Positions 37,401 through 51,381 of a DNA stretch of 64,000 nt are shown one piece after another. The DNA is from Cenococcum geophilum 1.58 (taxonomy: Eukaryota; Ascomycota; Dothideomycetes; Gloniales; Gloniaceae). The stretch covers positions 1,744,432-1,808,431 of the forward strand of contig KV748189.1 of assembly GCA_001692895.1 (NCBI GenBank), in the 5' to 3' direction. Below the pieces are notes generated by a model. That model saw only the letters and a program-made list of their open reading frames with translations. It had not been told where the DNA came from and did no database searches. Within the stretch, counting starts at the first letter, position 1; every line of letters begins with the position of its first letter. The position numbers and the translations under genes are program-made.

Positions 37401-40400
37401 GTGAAATTGACAGGTCCCCCGTTAAGCTGATTAATAACGCTGACCAGCTTGAGTTCAAGCTCACGCTGGAAATCGAGCCAGTTCAAGACGAAATTCTGGT
37501 TAAAGCAACATACAACTCATCTATCATCCCAGAAAGTCAAATAAATTTACTATTTTCACAGATTGACGAACTCGTTGAATACTTCATGTCACATGATGAC
37601 GCTGATCTACATCAGGTTACAGATTGCTTCAGTAAGCCAAGTCTTTCTATTGCCAATCCGAAGCCGAGGAAGTATTGCTTCGACTATGGTCCGGCTTTCT
37701 CTGTAGAAAAGTGGGCTAGTGAGTGCCCAGAAAGGCCTGCACTGAAATTTAGCTCGATAATCGGGGGTTCGATAAAGGAAAAAGAAAGCCTCACATACCG
37801 CGACTTGAACTGCAGAGCTAATCGGCTTGCCAACATGCTACGAGACAAGGGTTTTGGAGCTGAAGAACTCATATGCGTTTTCATGGAGAAATCTATTGAT
37901 CTGTACGTATCGATCCTAGCTATAATGAAGCTTGGTCTAGGATACCTTCCAATAACCCCGGAAACACCACTCGAAAGAATTACGTGGATCTTGAATGAAG
38001 CAAGGACTGTCGTCTGCTTGACAAAAAGTACGACCTCAGGTCTTCTTCCGAACACTGGATCGTATGCGGTATTAGATTTGGACATACTCGATCTCTCAGA
38101 GTATTCTGACCAAAACTTTGACATACCTTATCGAGGATCCAATCTTGCATACGCCGTATTCACCTCAGGGAGTACAGGGACTCCAAAGGGGGTCCTTGTC
38201 ACTCAAGATAACCTTATGAGCCATCTGCACGCGCTCGACCAAATATATCCAGCCCCAAAAGGCTCAAGGTTGCTCCAGTCATGTTCGCAAGCGTTCGATG
38301 TTTCCGTTTTCGAGATATTCTTTTCATGGCATGTCGGCATATGTCTGTGTTCTGCGACCGGGGATGACGTATTTCATGATTTTGAAAGCGCCATTAATCA
38401 GATGGGGATTACCCATTTAAGCCTTACCCCGACGGTTGCCAGCCTCACTCTTCCCGATAATGTTCCAACAGTAAAATTCCTTGTTACTGCCGGAGAGCCC
38501 CTGACTGAACATGTGAGAAGACATTGGGCGAACAATGGCTTATACCAAGGTAAGAATATATTAGCAAGGTACGAAATTCTTGTTAACGATTGGATAAAAG
38601 GCTACGGACCTTCGGAAACTACGAATATATGTACTCTCAGACCGCACGTCGCCGCTGCAGATCTAATCAACAACATTGGACCACCCCTAGCAAACACCTC
38701 CGCGTTCGTAATCCACCCAAATAGCAGCCGCTTGGTTCCTCGAGGTGGTGTAGGTGAGCTGTGTTTCGGCGGGGATCAGGTTTGCCGTGGGTACCTCAAC
38801 ATGTCCGATTTAACCGTTGCAAAATTTATTGATCATCCGGAATATGGCCGTATTTACCGCAGTGGTGACCTTGGACAACTCCTCCCTGACGATTCAATAC
38901 TCTTTGTTGGTCGCTCGGATGACCAGGTGAAAATACGTGGTCAAAGAGTTGAGCTAGGAGAAATCAATGCCTCCATTCTGGACTTTGATTATGTGCGCGA
39001 TTGCGTATCTATTGTGATTGATCATAAGGGTCAGATCCAGATGCCACAGAAGCTTGTCACGTTCTGGGTGCCTTCTGATTCGATGTCCCAGGACTTCTGT
39101 GTTCTGCCCTCGAAAGGGCAAATATCTTTAACTATTTCGGCGACTTTCAAAGTCCTCATCGCTAGACTACCCACATACATGGTTCCGGTGCACCTGGTAC
39201 CAGTCACTAAAATTCCGACGACACATCAATCAAAAGTTGACAAACGCAGGCTTGTTGCAGCTTACGGGGATCTTACCACGGCTTACCTGGAATCTGTAGC
39301 TCACCATACCACAGATATTGACAACTCTGTAGAATGGTCTTCGCTTGAGCAGAATATTGCCACAGCTCTCTCGCAAGTAATCAGGGTATCAAAGTTGGAT
39401 ATAGGACGCAATTCTTCGTTCTTCGGCCTTGGCTTAGATTCGATTTCAGCGATATCTTTCTCACGGTCTCTAAGAAAATTTGGTATCATTGATGCGCCTG
39501 TACCAATTATACTTCAAAATGCCACCATTGCTCTTTTGGCGTCCAAGATCTCAGCACCTGCTGTACCGCAGATGCCAATTCATGAAAGGTCTAGGTCAGA
39601 TGTTCAGCAAGCCTTCAGCGAGGATCTACTTTCACATATCCACTCCAGTTTTGGCAAATATCGCCGGAATATTGAGAAGATTTTACCTTGCACACCTTTA
39701 CAAGAGGCAATGCTTTATACTGGCGATTCCGTCCAAACTTCAACATACTACAACAGGATGATATTTGATATCGTTGGGGATGTAAAGCGCCTCCGGAAAT
39801 GTTGGGTCGCTATGTTTGAAAGACATGAAATATTACGGACCTGTTTCTTTCCTACCGATGATTCCCGATATGCGTTCGCACAAGTGGTTCTTCAACACAG
39901 AGATCCCGATTGGGGCGAGATCACTCTGAGGACCGAAAACCTAGATCAGCAAATCGAGAAATATGTTGCAGACGCTCTTTCTGCTCGCTTGGGCTCCAAT
40001 AAGCCACCTGTGCGCCTTTCTGTCGTTACTATTGGCGATTCTAAGCTGCTGCTCTTTTGCTGCCATCATGCACTGTACGATGGAGCCGCAATTGCTCATT
40101 TGCTTCACGAGGTCGAAGAACTATACTATTGTTCAGAGCTTTTGCCACCTGTCCCTTACGAACCTTATTTGGAACATATGATTTCGCTAAACTACGATGA
40201 GGCTGATCGCTTTTGGAGCAGTAAGTTGAGCGGATTTGAGCCATCATCTTTCCCTGATCTTACTGGGAGATCAACTATCTCCGGAACGGGTTCTATGACT
40301 TATGGGGTACTCTCAAAAACGCTACAAACCCCTTTCAATGATATCTTGGAGGGTTGTCAACGGATGTCTCTCTCACTGCTCTCCATGACGCAGGCGGCCT

Positions 40401-43400
40401 GGGCCAAATTGCTTCTCTCTTATCTTGGGGAGAGCGATATATGCTTTGGTAATGTTGTCAGTGGACGCACTATTCCCGTCGACGACTTAGAAAGGCTTGT
40501 GGCACCATGTTTCAACACCATTCCAGTGCGAGTCGAGATTGTTCCGGAGAACAATAACTTGGAGTTAATGCAAAGACTGCAAGAGTCAAACCTAGCATCG
40601 TTGCCGTATCAACTAACACCACTCCGACGTATTCAATCGAATATATCTCATAGAGGAAAACGCCTTTTTGATACGCTTTTCATTTTGCAACAGACCCGCG
40701 CCGAACTCGACCACAGCATCTGGGTGTTAAAAGAAGATGTTGGAAAGATGGATGTAAGTAACCCATATTCATCTGAATAGAGCGCTAATTGGAAAATAGG
40801 TACCATTGGTCTGCGAAATTTCGCCAAATAAATCGCAAAACTCTCTTGAACTGACACTCCATTACCAACAGTAAGCACCTTGACTATTCTAATTATATCT
40901 GCTCAGTGCAAATTCTGATGGTGATGCTCTAGCTCACTCGTTCTGGATGATGATGCTAAGCTCATTGCTGATACTTATGATTACACATTATGTTCATGTG
41001 TTACTTCTCCCTCAGCATCGGCCATTGGTGCTATCAATTTTCCGACACGACTGCTTTCCACCAGTAATTCGGATCTCTGTTATTCCAGTCTTGCGGATGG
41101 CCCCTTCCTCCATTCCAATTTCGAGCGCCATGCTGCGATTCGTCCCAATGCGATCGCGCTTGATTTTCAGTATGAAGACGGCAGCAGAACATCATGGTCA
41201 TTCAAAAAGCTAAACGAAGTATCCAACAAAGTCGCTCATGCTTTGCTGCAGCTTGAGATCCAGCCCGAGGATGTCGTCCCAGTATCAATGCCGAAGTGCC
41301 CCTTCTTTTATGCTAGCATCCTTGGCATTCTCAAATCTGGAGCAGCATTTACGCCCGTTGATCACCGTCTGCCAGAAGCGAGAAAAAAATACATGTTGAA
41401 TGAGCTTGGTTCAAAAGTCGTTCTTTGCCTCGATGGGAGTTCTTCATCTTGGAGTGGAGATATTCAGTGTCTGAACATCCCGACACTCGGCCATTACTCG
41501 AAGCAAAATCCTGTCATATCTAATCTAAAGCCTGACAGCTTGGCATACTGCTTATACACTTCAGGCTCTACGGGAAAACCTAAAGCGGTCAGTGTGGAAC
41601 ATCGCAATCCCATTCAGACTATTGAAAGTTCTAAATTGATTATACCGTGGACGCACGAGTCACGAATCCTCCAGTATGCCGCTATAACTTTCGATATGTG
41701 CTATTATGACTGTTTCTTAGCTTGGTCTTTCGGATTCTGTCTCTGTAGCGCGGAGCAATCAACAATGCTGAACGATCTTACAGGAATCATCAATTCCATG
41801 GAAATCTCGCTGCTCGATTTAACTCCTTCCGTTGCCGTGAGTCTCGAGAAGGATGAGGTTCCTTCTGTAGAGTTTCTATACTGCATAGGCGAGGAAATGT
41901 CACCCGACATTGTACAACGCTGGGAAGGAAAATGTGTGAACTCTTATGGTCCCACTGAGGCCGCATTTTGCTGCACAATATTTCCTGTCAGTAAAGCAGT
42001 AAAATCTGCTGTCATTGGCAAACCATTTCCATCCACGTCTTTCATCGTCCTCTCCAAGTCTGGTGGTCGTGATGTGCCAGTTCTCGGTGTTGGCGAGCTA
42101 CACATTGGTGGCTCTCAAGTTGCTCGTGGATATTACGCAAATGATGAGCTCTCGCGATCTAGGTTCATTGAAAGAAATGGTGAACGTCTCTATAAAAGTG
42201 GAGATATGGTTCGAATGCTAGCAAACAACAACTTTGAATTCCTAGGGCGTGTAGACGATCAAGTTAAAATTCATGGGCTTCGGGTAGAGCTTGGGGAAAT
42301 CAACCATGTTATCCAAGGCTCCCATGAAAAGATCCTCAAAGTTACAACACAAATTATCCGCGGTTCGGAAAGTGCCAAAGGCCAACTCGTTGCATTCTTG
42401 GTCACACGAGTGCAGGAGCATAGTGCACTCAAAGAAGACATTAAAAACGGAGCGCGACGTGCTGCCGCGGAACAGTTGCCTCCATACATGATACCCCAAT
42501 TTTTCATTTTCATCGACAACATCCCGCTGTCTGCCGCTGGTAAGGCTGATAAGAAAGCTTTGGCCGAAATTTTCCGAACATCCGAAGAGATCAACTTTGA
42601 AGTTACTAATTCTCCAGCGGAACATGGTAGCGATTGGAATCATGTTGAGCAGGAGATTCGAAAGGCATTCTCAATGCTTTCGCGGATACCCTTAGAGAAG
42701 ATAAAACGTAAGACAACGATTTATCAGCTCGGTCTGGATAGCATCAGCGCAGTACAGCTTGCGTCAAGACTCCGAAGGAAAGGGTTCCAAGTATCTGCTG
42801 GAGACGTCTTCGAGCACCCTAATTGCGCGGATCTTGCTGCCAAGTTGCAGGTATCCTCAACTCCAAAACACAGTCAATCCCTTGATTTCGCGGCATTCGA
42901 TCGGCAGTTCCGCAATGAGATCTGCGAATCTTACAATCTGAAGCCCACGTCTATTGAATCGATCCGTCCGTGCACCCCTCTCCAGCAGGGCATGATCGCT
43001 AAGTTTCTTCATTCAAAAGAAGGATTGTACCATAATTATCTGCGACTTCGAATCGAGCAAGATCTTGACGCTTTTAGACTTCGTTTTGCATGGAAATCTG
43101 CTCTCCAAAGACACGAGATGTTACGGACCGGTTTTGCTCACATAAACCATCGCCAGTACTCTTTCGCCATGATCCATTATTCGGACTCGGTCATAGATAT
43201 TCCATGGGACGGCGACGAAGAAAATAATATATCGGAAATCGAAATTAGACACTGGATTCGGCGCTCAGCTGCTAAAGCGTTGAAATCTCTTCATGAGCCA
43301 CCGTGGCGCATACGGATTGTTCGGAATGGCAACATTTCTTCTATCCACTTAGCGCTATTCCATGCCCTTTATGATGCTCAAAGCATACACATTATCCTCC

Positions 43401-46400
43401 GCGATGTAGCTGCTGTTTACCATAACCAAATTAAGCTGTCTCGAAAGCCAATCGAACCAGCGCTCGGGGAAATATTGAATGCCGCGACAGCGGACGGTGA
43501 CGGCGATGCACGACGCAGATTCTGGGAAGAGAAGACGAAGGATATGGTTCTAAATCGTTTCCCAAACATGTTACCCCTAAGAACCAAGTCAGCAAGCATC
43601 GACGTGGTTTCCAAGCCTTGCACTAGAAGTCGATCCGAATTTGAAGCGGGCTGCCGCATCGCGAATATTTCTATGCAAGCTGCAGGACAAGCCGCATGGG
43701 CCCAGGTACTTTCTGCATACATTGGTGAACCTGTAGTCACATTTGGTGTAGTTCTTTCCGGTCGAACGACTGAAGGTGCTGACTCGGTTGCCTTTCCTTG
43801 TATAACGACTGTGCCTATGACCTGTCGTACTGATCAAAGCAAGCGCGCGACCCTGGACCAAATCATGAGCTACAATTCGTCAGTTCAGAGTCACCAATTT
43901 ACTGCCCTGACCGAAATACAGCGTATAGCTGGACATCCCGACGTGCCATTGTTTGACACCATTTTCGCGTACCAGAAACTTGCGACTCGTACCGATGTCG
44001 ATTCGCTATGGAAAGTTGTTGATGAGAGGGCAACTGTTGATGTGAGTCAAGCTGATTTAATTTTCACGTATTCGCTAACCAGAACAGTATCCCATATCTA
44101 TTGAAATGGAACCACTTCCAGAGAACAACCTTGGGTTTCGCATCACCTTCGCCTCCAGTATCCTACCTCGGGAACAGGCATTGCTACTTTTGGACCAGAT
44201 CGAGACCCTCTTTAGCGAGTTTATTTTCTGCGCCGAGGAAGAGATCGTTACTGCTATTGAGAGGACTCCTCTATTGTACTCCATAACTCCCGCGAAAAGT
44301 GTCGAGATCAACTCGGAAGTCACGTTGCTGCATCAATTCGTCGAATATAGCGTATTAAAGCATCCACAAAAGATTGCTTTGGAGTTTGCCTCTGCTCTAC
44401 ACGAAGGTAAATTCGTTAGTCAGTGTTGGACATACAAAGAACTCGATGCTGAAGGAAACAAGATAGCCAATTTGCTGTTGAAGAATGGAGTGAAGCCAGG
44501 GAGGCTGGTAGCTATATGTTTCGATAAATGTCCCGAGGCGTCATTTGCCATACTTGGGATACTCAAAGCTGGCTGCGCTTTCGTTGCGGTGGATCCAGGA
44601 TCCCCGAGTGCACGGAAATCTTTTATTATCAAAGACTCAGGAGCAGATGTGCTGCTGTCTATGAGGAATCAATCCCTGGACCTAGAATGCCACATTGAAG
44701 TGCCGACAGTCAATTTAGACGATATCTCCGAAATCATACTGACAACGAAGCCCGCACTGGGATGTATTATCTCCCCACAAGATCGCAGTTACTGTCTGTA
44801 TACATCAGGGACGACCGGAACTCCTAAAGGCTGCGAGCTTACTCATGAGAATGCCGTGCAGGCTATGCTATCTTTCCAGAGATTGTTCTCTCCCCACTGG
44901 GACGAAAACTCTCGGTGGCTACAATTCGCATCCTTTCATTTCGATGTCTCGGTTTTGGAGCAATACTGGAGTTGGTCTGTCGGAATTCGCGTCGTATCAG
45001 CACCTCGGGACCTGATCTTTGAAGATTTACCAGCATCTATCAAACAGCTAGAGATTACTCATATCGATCTGACCCCTAGCTTAGCGAGAATTCTGCACCC
45101 AGATGACGTGCCTAGCTTATGCAGAGGAGTATTCATCACTGGTGGAGAGCAACTCAAACAAGAAATTCTCGATGTCTGGGGCCCCAAAGGCGTCATATAC
45201 AATGGGTACGGACCTACAGAAGCAACCATTGGAGTGACGATGTACCCGAGGGTTCCAGAAAATGGTAAGCCCTCTAATATTGGCCCACAATTTGACAACG
45301 TTGGGTCCTACGTTCTCCAACCCAACACAGATATTCCCGTGCTCCGTGGCGCTGTCGGAGAGCTATGCGTATCGGGAAAACTGGTAGGAAAAGGCTACTT
45401 GAATCGTCCCGAACTCACAAAGGGGCGGTTTCCCTTCCTTGAAAGATTCGGAGAGCGGGTATATCGCACCGGAGACCTAGTCCGAATTCTACACAACAAT
45501 TGTTTCGATTTTCTTGGCCGCGCTGATGATCAAGTCAAGCTTCGTGGACAAAGGCTGGAAATTGGAGAAATTAATATCGTCATCAAGCAAAGCTCTGATA
45601 CCATTCTTGATATAGCTACGCTTGTCCTCAAGCACCCGAAGCAACAGAAGGAGCAACTTGTTGCCTTTATCGTCAATTCATCATCGTCTAAGCTGAAGGA
45701 GGAGCCGATGATCTTGCTGGAGCACACAGGTCACCTGACCATGATTAAAGAACGCTGTCAAGATAGACTTCCCGGATATATGGTTCCTACCCATTTCGTC
45801 CTGCTTACATCTATGCCCTTGTCGACTAACAATAAAGTGGACGCCAAGATGCTTAAAGGGCTTTATAATTCGCTTTCTACTGAAGATCTTCAGCTTCTCT
45901 CTGGTCTATCAAATGACCAATCTGATCAATGGTCTCAAGAAGAACAAAAGATTCGTACCGTCCTAGCAAAAATGGTCCAAGTCGATGAGGACAGCATCAG
46001 TAAATCGTCAAGTATATTTGAACTTGGCTTAGATTCTATTTCCGTCATTGGTTTCTCTAGAGAGCTCAGGAACGCTGGGCTAAGCAACGTCGAAGCTTCT
46101 CTAGTAATGAAAAGTAAGTGGAATTGTGACAACATAAAGTAGTTTTCTTACACTTGCGAATAGACTCATCGATCAGTCGCCTTGCTAAATATCTAGCTTC
46201 TCGAAGCAATTCAAAATTACAGGATCCTGACTCAATCATAAGTGCAAGACAGGCGATCACTGCAGTGCAGCAACGGCATAAGAGCACAGTCATAAAGGCA
46301 TTAGGTATACAGAAAGGCGATGTTGAGGCTATTTCACCTTGCACTCCATTGCAGGAAGGGATTATCTCTAGGTCCCACGAGACCTCTAAACCGCTGTACT

Positions 46401-49400
46401 TCGGAACTTTCCACTTCCAGCTACTCGATGAGGTGGAAGAATCAAAATTGCGCGCAGCGTGGGAGACTGTTTTCAAGTCTACCCAGATCTTGCGCACGTC
46501 TTTTTTAGCCTCTGAAGATGGCTTTCTTCAAGTCGCCCTTCGCAACATTCCTCTTCCATGGGAAGAGTACTCAATCTCCAACACCGCCGAAATGGATAGT
46601 TTCCTTGAGACTTGCCGAGATAAATGGTCGAATCAGAACAGGATTAATTTTCACAGACCTTTCGAACTGGTTATTGTGAGATCGCCACTACGAAAAGTCC
46701 TCGCCGTACATATTCTCCACGCTTTGTACGATGGAAATAGCCTACCAATGATCTTCGAGAAAGTCTGGGAAGAATACCACTCGAAAGATGGAATTGATTA
46801 CGGTCCACCGTTTCAATCAGTCCTTGCGTATGGTCCTTTGCGAAGGGCTGAGGCGGCCAGGTCTTTCTGGAGTGCACATTTGAAAGGCGTGTCTTTCCAA
46901 CCATCTCCACGTATGATATCTGAACCCCAGCAAGTTGAAAGCGTTGTCACGAGGAAAGTCGGCGAGCTCGAAGGGTATGAAACTGTTAGACGGAAACTCA
47001 ATGTGACAGATCAAGCTATTGCACAGGGTTGTTGGGCTGCGGTTCTGCAGAAGCATTTTGGCGGTGCCGTAACGCAAGGAATGGTGGTATCTGGGAGATT
47101 GATCGACTTTGATGGTGTAGAACGCATCATAGGGCCTTTGTTCAACACAATCCCATTCCATATCCGTTTCAGCAATACCGATACGTGGGCATTAGTCGTC
47201 AAAAGATGCCACGACTTCAACACTTCAACAATCCCTTTCCAACATACCGCTCTCCGAGATATTATGAAGTGGGTAAAATGTACCCCAAGTGAGCCACTTT
47301 TTAATGCGCTATTCGTGTTTCAAAAAGGCACAGACGATATAAGGAGCTTTGCCAGTAATGACATGTGGCAATTGATCGATGACGTCTCTCAAGCGGATTA
47401 TCCAATCGCTTTTGAGGTAGAGCAGAAGGACGGTGGAACCTTGAATCTTACAATAGTTGCACAAGGTCATATATCCGACTCGAAGAGCTCCTCCAGGTTA
47501 CTTGAGGAGTTCGAAGAGGCTTTGAAGGCCCTCCTTGACAACCCCGATTCTCTCATTTCGGACTCTGTAGGAGAAGTTCGTGGATCAACCATGAGCAACG
47601 GTATCTCAGAAGGAACGAATGGCCGGTTTGAGAATTCCTCAAACGGTATTGTTGATTTTGAATGGACAGCTGAAGCCTGTTGCATACGAGAAGAAATTTC
47701 CATCCTTGCCAGCGCCGAATCCGATGAGGTCAAAGCGCACACGTCGATATTTAAATTAGGATTGGACAGTATCGACGCAATAAAGCTTTCCTCAAGGCTC
47801 AAGAAAAAGGGCATCGATCTCTCTGTCAGTCAGATCATGCGGAATCTCACAATCGAGAAGATGACGCTGCAAATGTCTCATCACTCTTCGATCAAAACTC
47901 CTCCCCCTTCAGAGAGTACCCTCAAAACACAGCAAAAGTTACTTGAAAACTACTTCCGCAAAAACGGTCGGGATATGGACAATATTGAATGCATTTACCC
48001 CGTTACTCCACTTCAAGAAGCCATGGTTGCCGGAATGATCTCGTCAAATTTCACAAGGTACTTTAATCACGATGTTCTAAAGCTATCCCGCCAGATTGAC
48101 ATTCAAAATCTATGGAATGCCTGGAGTACAGTCATAGATAATTCTCCTATACTTCGAACTTCGTTCATCGGAATAGACGACCCAAGAGTGGAAGGGCCAT
48201 TTTCCCAGGTTACCTACAGACGTTCTGGAGTGACCCGGAATGAGGTCAATATCAGTGAGTTGAATGAACTCACTGATTTATTCGAAGATATTCGGGAAAG
48301 AACTGTCAGAGCAGGCGATCAGGCCAAACTGCTCCAGCTCACTCTTGTTCATACTCCCACAGATAAGTACATGGTGCTATCGATTGCTCATGCTATCTAC
48401 GACGGCTGGTCGTTGAGTCTTTTGCACGAAGACGTGAGAAAAGCCTATGTCGGTGACCCCATATGTCGGAAGCCGTACGAGAGAGCCCTTGAAGAGATTC
48501 TAGATTCATCTGGCTCTGAAGCTCATAGTTTCTGGCAGGGTTTCCTTTCCGGTGCAAAGAGCATCGCGTTTCCTCACAGACAGCGCCTGCAAACTCAATC
48601 GGATGAAAAGGTCCACCGCGAAGAACATATCAGCTGTATCCCGGCTAGTACAGTCGGATCGTTCTGTAAAATGCATGGCATTACATTACAAACGCTTGGG
48701 CAGACGGTCTGGTCATTTGTACTTGCATCCTACCTACATACCCTGGACGTTACATTTGGGTCCGTCTTGTCAGGTAGGGACAGCGCGGAAACTGCTGATG
48801 TCCTTTTCCCTACCATCAACACCGTCGCAATCCGTACCATTCTATATGGTAGTCGAGGAGGAATGCTTCAGTATGTACAAGAAAACTTTACCAGTATTCG
48901 TCAGTACCAACATTTCCCACTCCGCAAAGCCCAAGTGTTGGCAGGTTCCCCAGGGACAGCTTTGTTCGATACGCTTTTCATCTACCAGAAACGCCCGGAA
49001 GTTATTGCAGAGAGTACAGAAAGCTTGTACAAATCAGTCGGCGGTGCTTCCGATGTAGAATATCCAGTCTGCGTGGAGATGGAGATTATCGATAATAAAT
49101 TGATATGGCGGTGTGCTTGCAAAGACGAGGTTCTCGAATGCGATGGTGCGGAAGAGCTGTTGGACAGGTTGGATATGGTACTAAAAAACATTCTGGACGA
49201 CCCTGATGCTGCCACTCTTGAGATTGGCTCAGACGGCACAATAATTTGTGGCCTTCCCGCTTTCACAAGCAATTTCAAGGATGCTGGTAGAGGGGCCGAT
49301 GATAACTCCAATGGTCATGCTGTAGCTCCTCCCTCTTCAATCTGGTCGCCTACCGAGAGGACTATTCGTGAGGTACTTTCGACAGTATCCAAGGTCCCTG

Positions 49401-51050
49401 AGAGCCAGATTTCAAAGAATATCACAATGTTCCACCTAGGCCTCGATTCAATAAGCGCAATCAAAGTCTCTGCTCTCCTAAGGAAGCGGTCAATTAGACT
49501 CGGTGTAAGCGAAATGCTTCGAGCCGCTACTGTTGAAACGATGGCACGAATTATCGATGAACGTAGCTCAAGGACCGCAAAATGCGAGGCAGATCCCGAA
49601 GTCACTCTCTCCGAAGCATTGAAGAAAATCGACAGGACTGAAATCATCTTGCATGCTGGGATTTCTCCAAATAGTATCGAGAAAATATTACCAGCTAATT
49701 CTGGTCAAGTCTACATGCTCTCTACCTGGGAGAACACCCAAGGCGTCTTGTTCTATCCAGAGTTCAAGTATCGAATGGCTGATTCTGGAGGTGTGGATTC
49801 TCTTCGTAAATCGTGGAAGACTCTCATCGCCCAGAACGCTATACTCCGAACATGCTTTCTCGGTACTGGAAACCGAGACATTCCGTTCATCCAAGCCGTA
49901 CTTCGCGAAGTTGATGAATCATTCCATGATATCACTGGAAGCGCCCAAGACGGCGTGCGATACTACATTGAGCAACACTCCCAACGTCAGCCTTACGCTT
50001 CTCTGTTTGTACAAAGATCAGATGGAGACTGGCTCTTAACTCTGAAGATACATCATGCCCTGTATGATGGTGTAAGCCTTCCACAACTGGTTCAACACTT
50101 CCAGGATCTCTGCACTAGTACCAGAAAACCGCCTCCCCAATCCTCAGCTTTTACTAGCTTACTTTCCATGAGCATGGGAGAAAGCCGAATAAAACGGAAG
50201 GTTTTCTGGACTTCATATCTGCAAGGCATTTCTGGTAGAAGTTTGATTCAGCCAGATGACGCTAAGCATGCGCGAGCTGAGCATTTCCTACCAAATGTAC
50301 TGCCGGATATCAAAGATCTTGATGAGTTAGGAAGAAAGAATGGTCTCAGCATACAATCTCTCTTTTTCGCTGCTTACGCTCGACTCTATGCAGCTCTCGT
50401 TTCTAAACCCGTAACTGGGCTTCAGACTCCGAGTTATGGGGATGTCATTATCGGGATATACCTTGCCAATCGGTCCCATGCCATCGAGGGGCTTTCTGGG
50501 GTTGCAGCACCCACCGTAAATCTAGTTCCGTTACGGGTGAAGGTACCTCTAAGGAACACTTTGCTAGAATCCGCGATACGCATTCGGAGTGATCTGCAGG
50601 ACATTGGTAGTGTAGAAAACTCTTCGGTCGGGTTATGGGAAATAGCAGACTGGACTGGTGTGAAGGTCGAGACATTTGTCAATTTCTTGAAGCTTCCTGA
50701 AGGGGACGACGATAGTACTGGTGGAATTAAAATTCGAGAAGAGTGTGCGGACTTGACCGAATCATGGAGTCGGGTTGTTGAACCGCCTATGCAGCAGTTT
50801 GTGGAACCGGATGAGCTGAAGGAGAAGAATATAGTTAAGGATGCCTTCTTGGTAAGTTCGAAATCGGGAAGTTGGCGGAATATTGTGCTAATTTTGGTAA
50901 CTGTAGCATACGATTGACGTCGAGGCTACAGTCAGGAATGGCTCTTTGGATGTGGGTGTTTTCTGTCCAATAAGCATGTTAAGCTTAGAGGGTGCGGAGA
51001 AGCTGGTATTCAATTTACGGAAGGACTTTATGCATCTCTTTAATGATTGA
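34460..51050 (+). CDS. sidC: Ferrichrome-type siderophore nonribosomal peptide synthetase
   Basis: Six exons: 34460-40753, 40800-40870, 40933-44041, 44088-46113, 46164-50851 and 50907-51050; 16332 nt, 5443 aa. The order is A1-T1-C1-A2-T2-C2-A3-T3-C3-A4-T4-C4-T5-C5-T6-C6. Adenylation signatures (YTSGSTG or variant) lie near residues 175, 1232, 2331 and 3396. Carrier serines (LGLDS-type) lie near 569, 1655, 2721, 3804, 4364 and 4925. Condensation His motifs lie near 766, 1870, 2931, 4019, 4575 and 5130. A start with A and an end in T-C-T-C is the hallmark of ferrichrome synthetases, which reuse an acyl-hydroxyornithine module for three hydroxamates. By eye the A4 code is DVLDIGGIGK, close to what I recall for acyl-hydroxyornithine domains. 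The enzyme is cytosolic; the product is probably ferricrocin-like. First in-frame ATG used. The four-A layout resembles NPS2-type enzymes rather than three-A SidC. Confidence 0.95.
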
Positions 51051-51381
51051 ACGATAAGAGCCGGCGTGAAAAAAAGCGTGGTGTTTCCTTCAAAATAATT
51101 ACTCTTTATATTTGCTGTTATGTCACTTTTGGAGGTTATATGGTCCACATGACTTCCGATAGCGAGGTGCATGATATCGGGCACCGAAAATAGATCAATC
51201 ACTTTCCGTTTATTTGACAATTTCTAATGTTGTATGAACATAAAAATGTAGTATTGAATCTAGAGGAAACGCATATTCACTTACGCCCTGTACACTGGTG
51301 ATAGTACAATACCCAAAAAACGATTGTACGCAATGCTCCATCGTCCAATTTGCAGGACAACGTAATTTTGTATGAATGGTT
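51051..51381. other. Convergent spacer NRPS / PER1
   Basis: This is 331 bases of 3' flank for both genes; nothing else is seen. Confidence 0.6.

Noticed and set aside
40781..41242. Apparent break between the first two long NRPS frames
   Set aside because: Two introns (40754-40799 and 40871-40932) and the start of A3 join everything in phase, so the NRPS is one gene and not split. The same holds for the breaks at 44042-44087 and 46114-46163.
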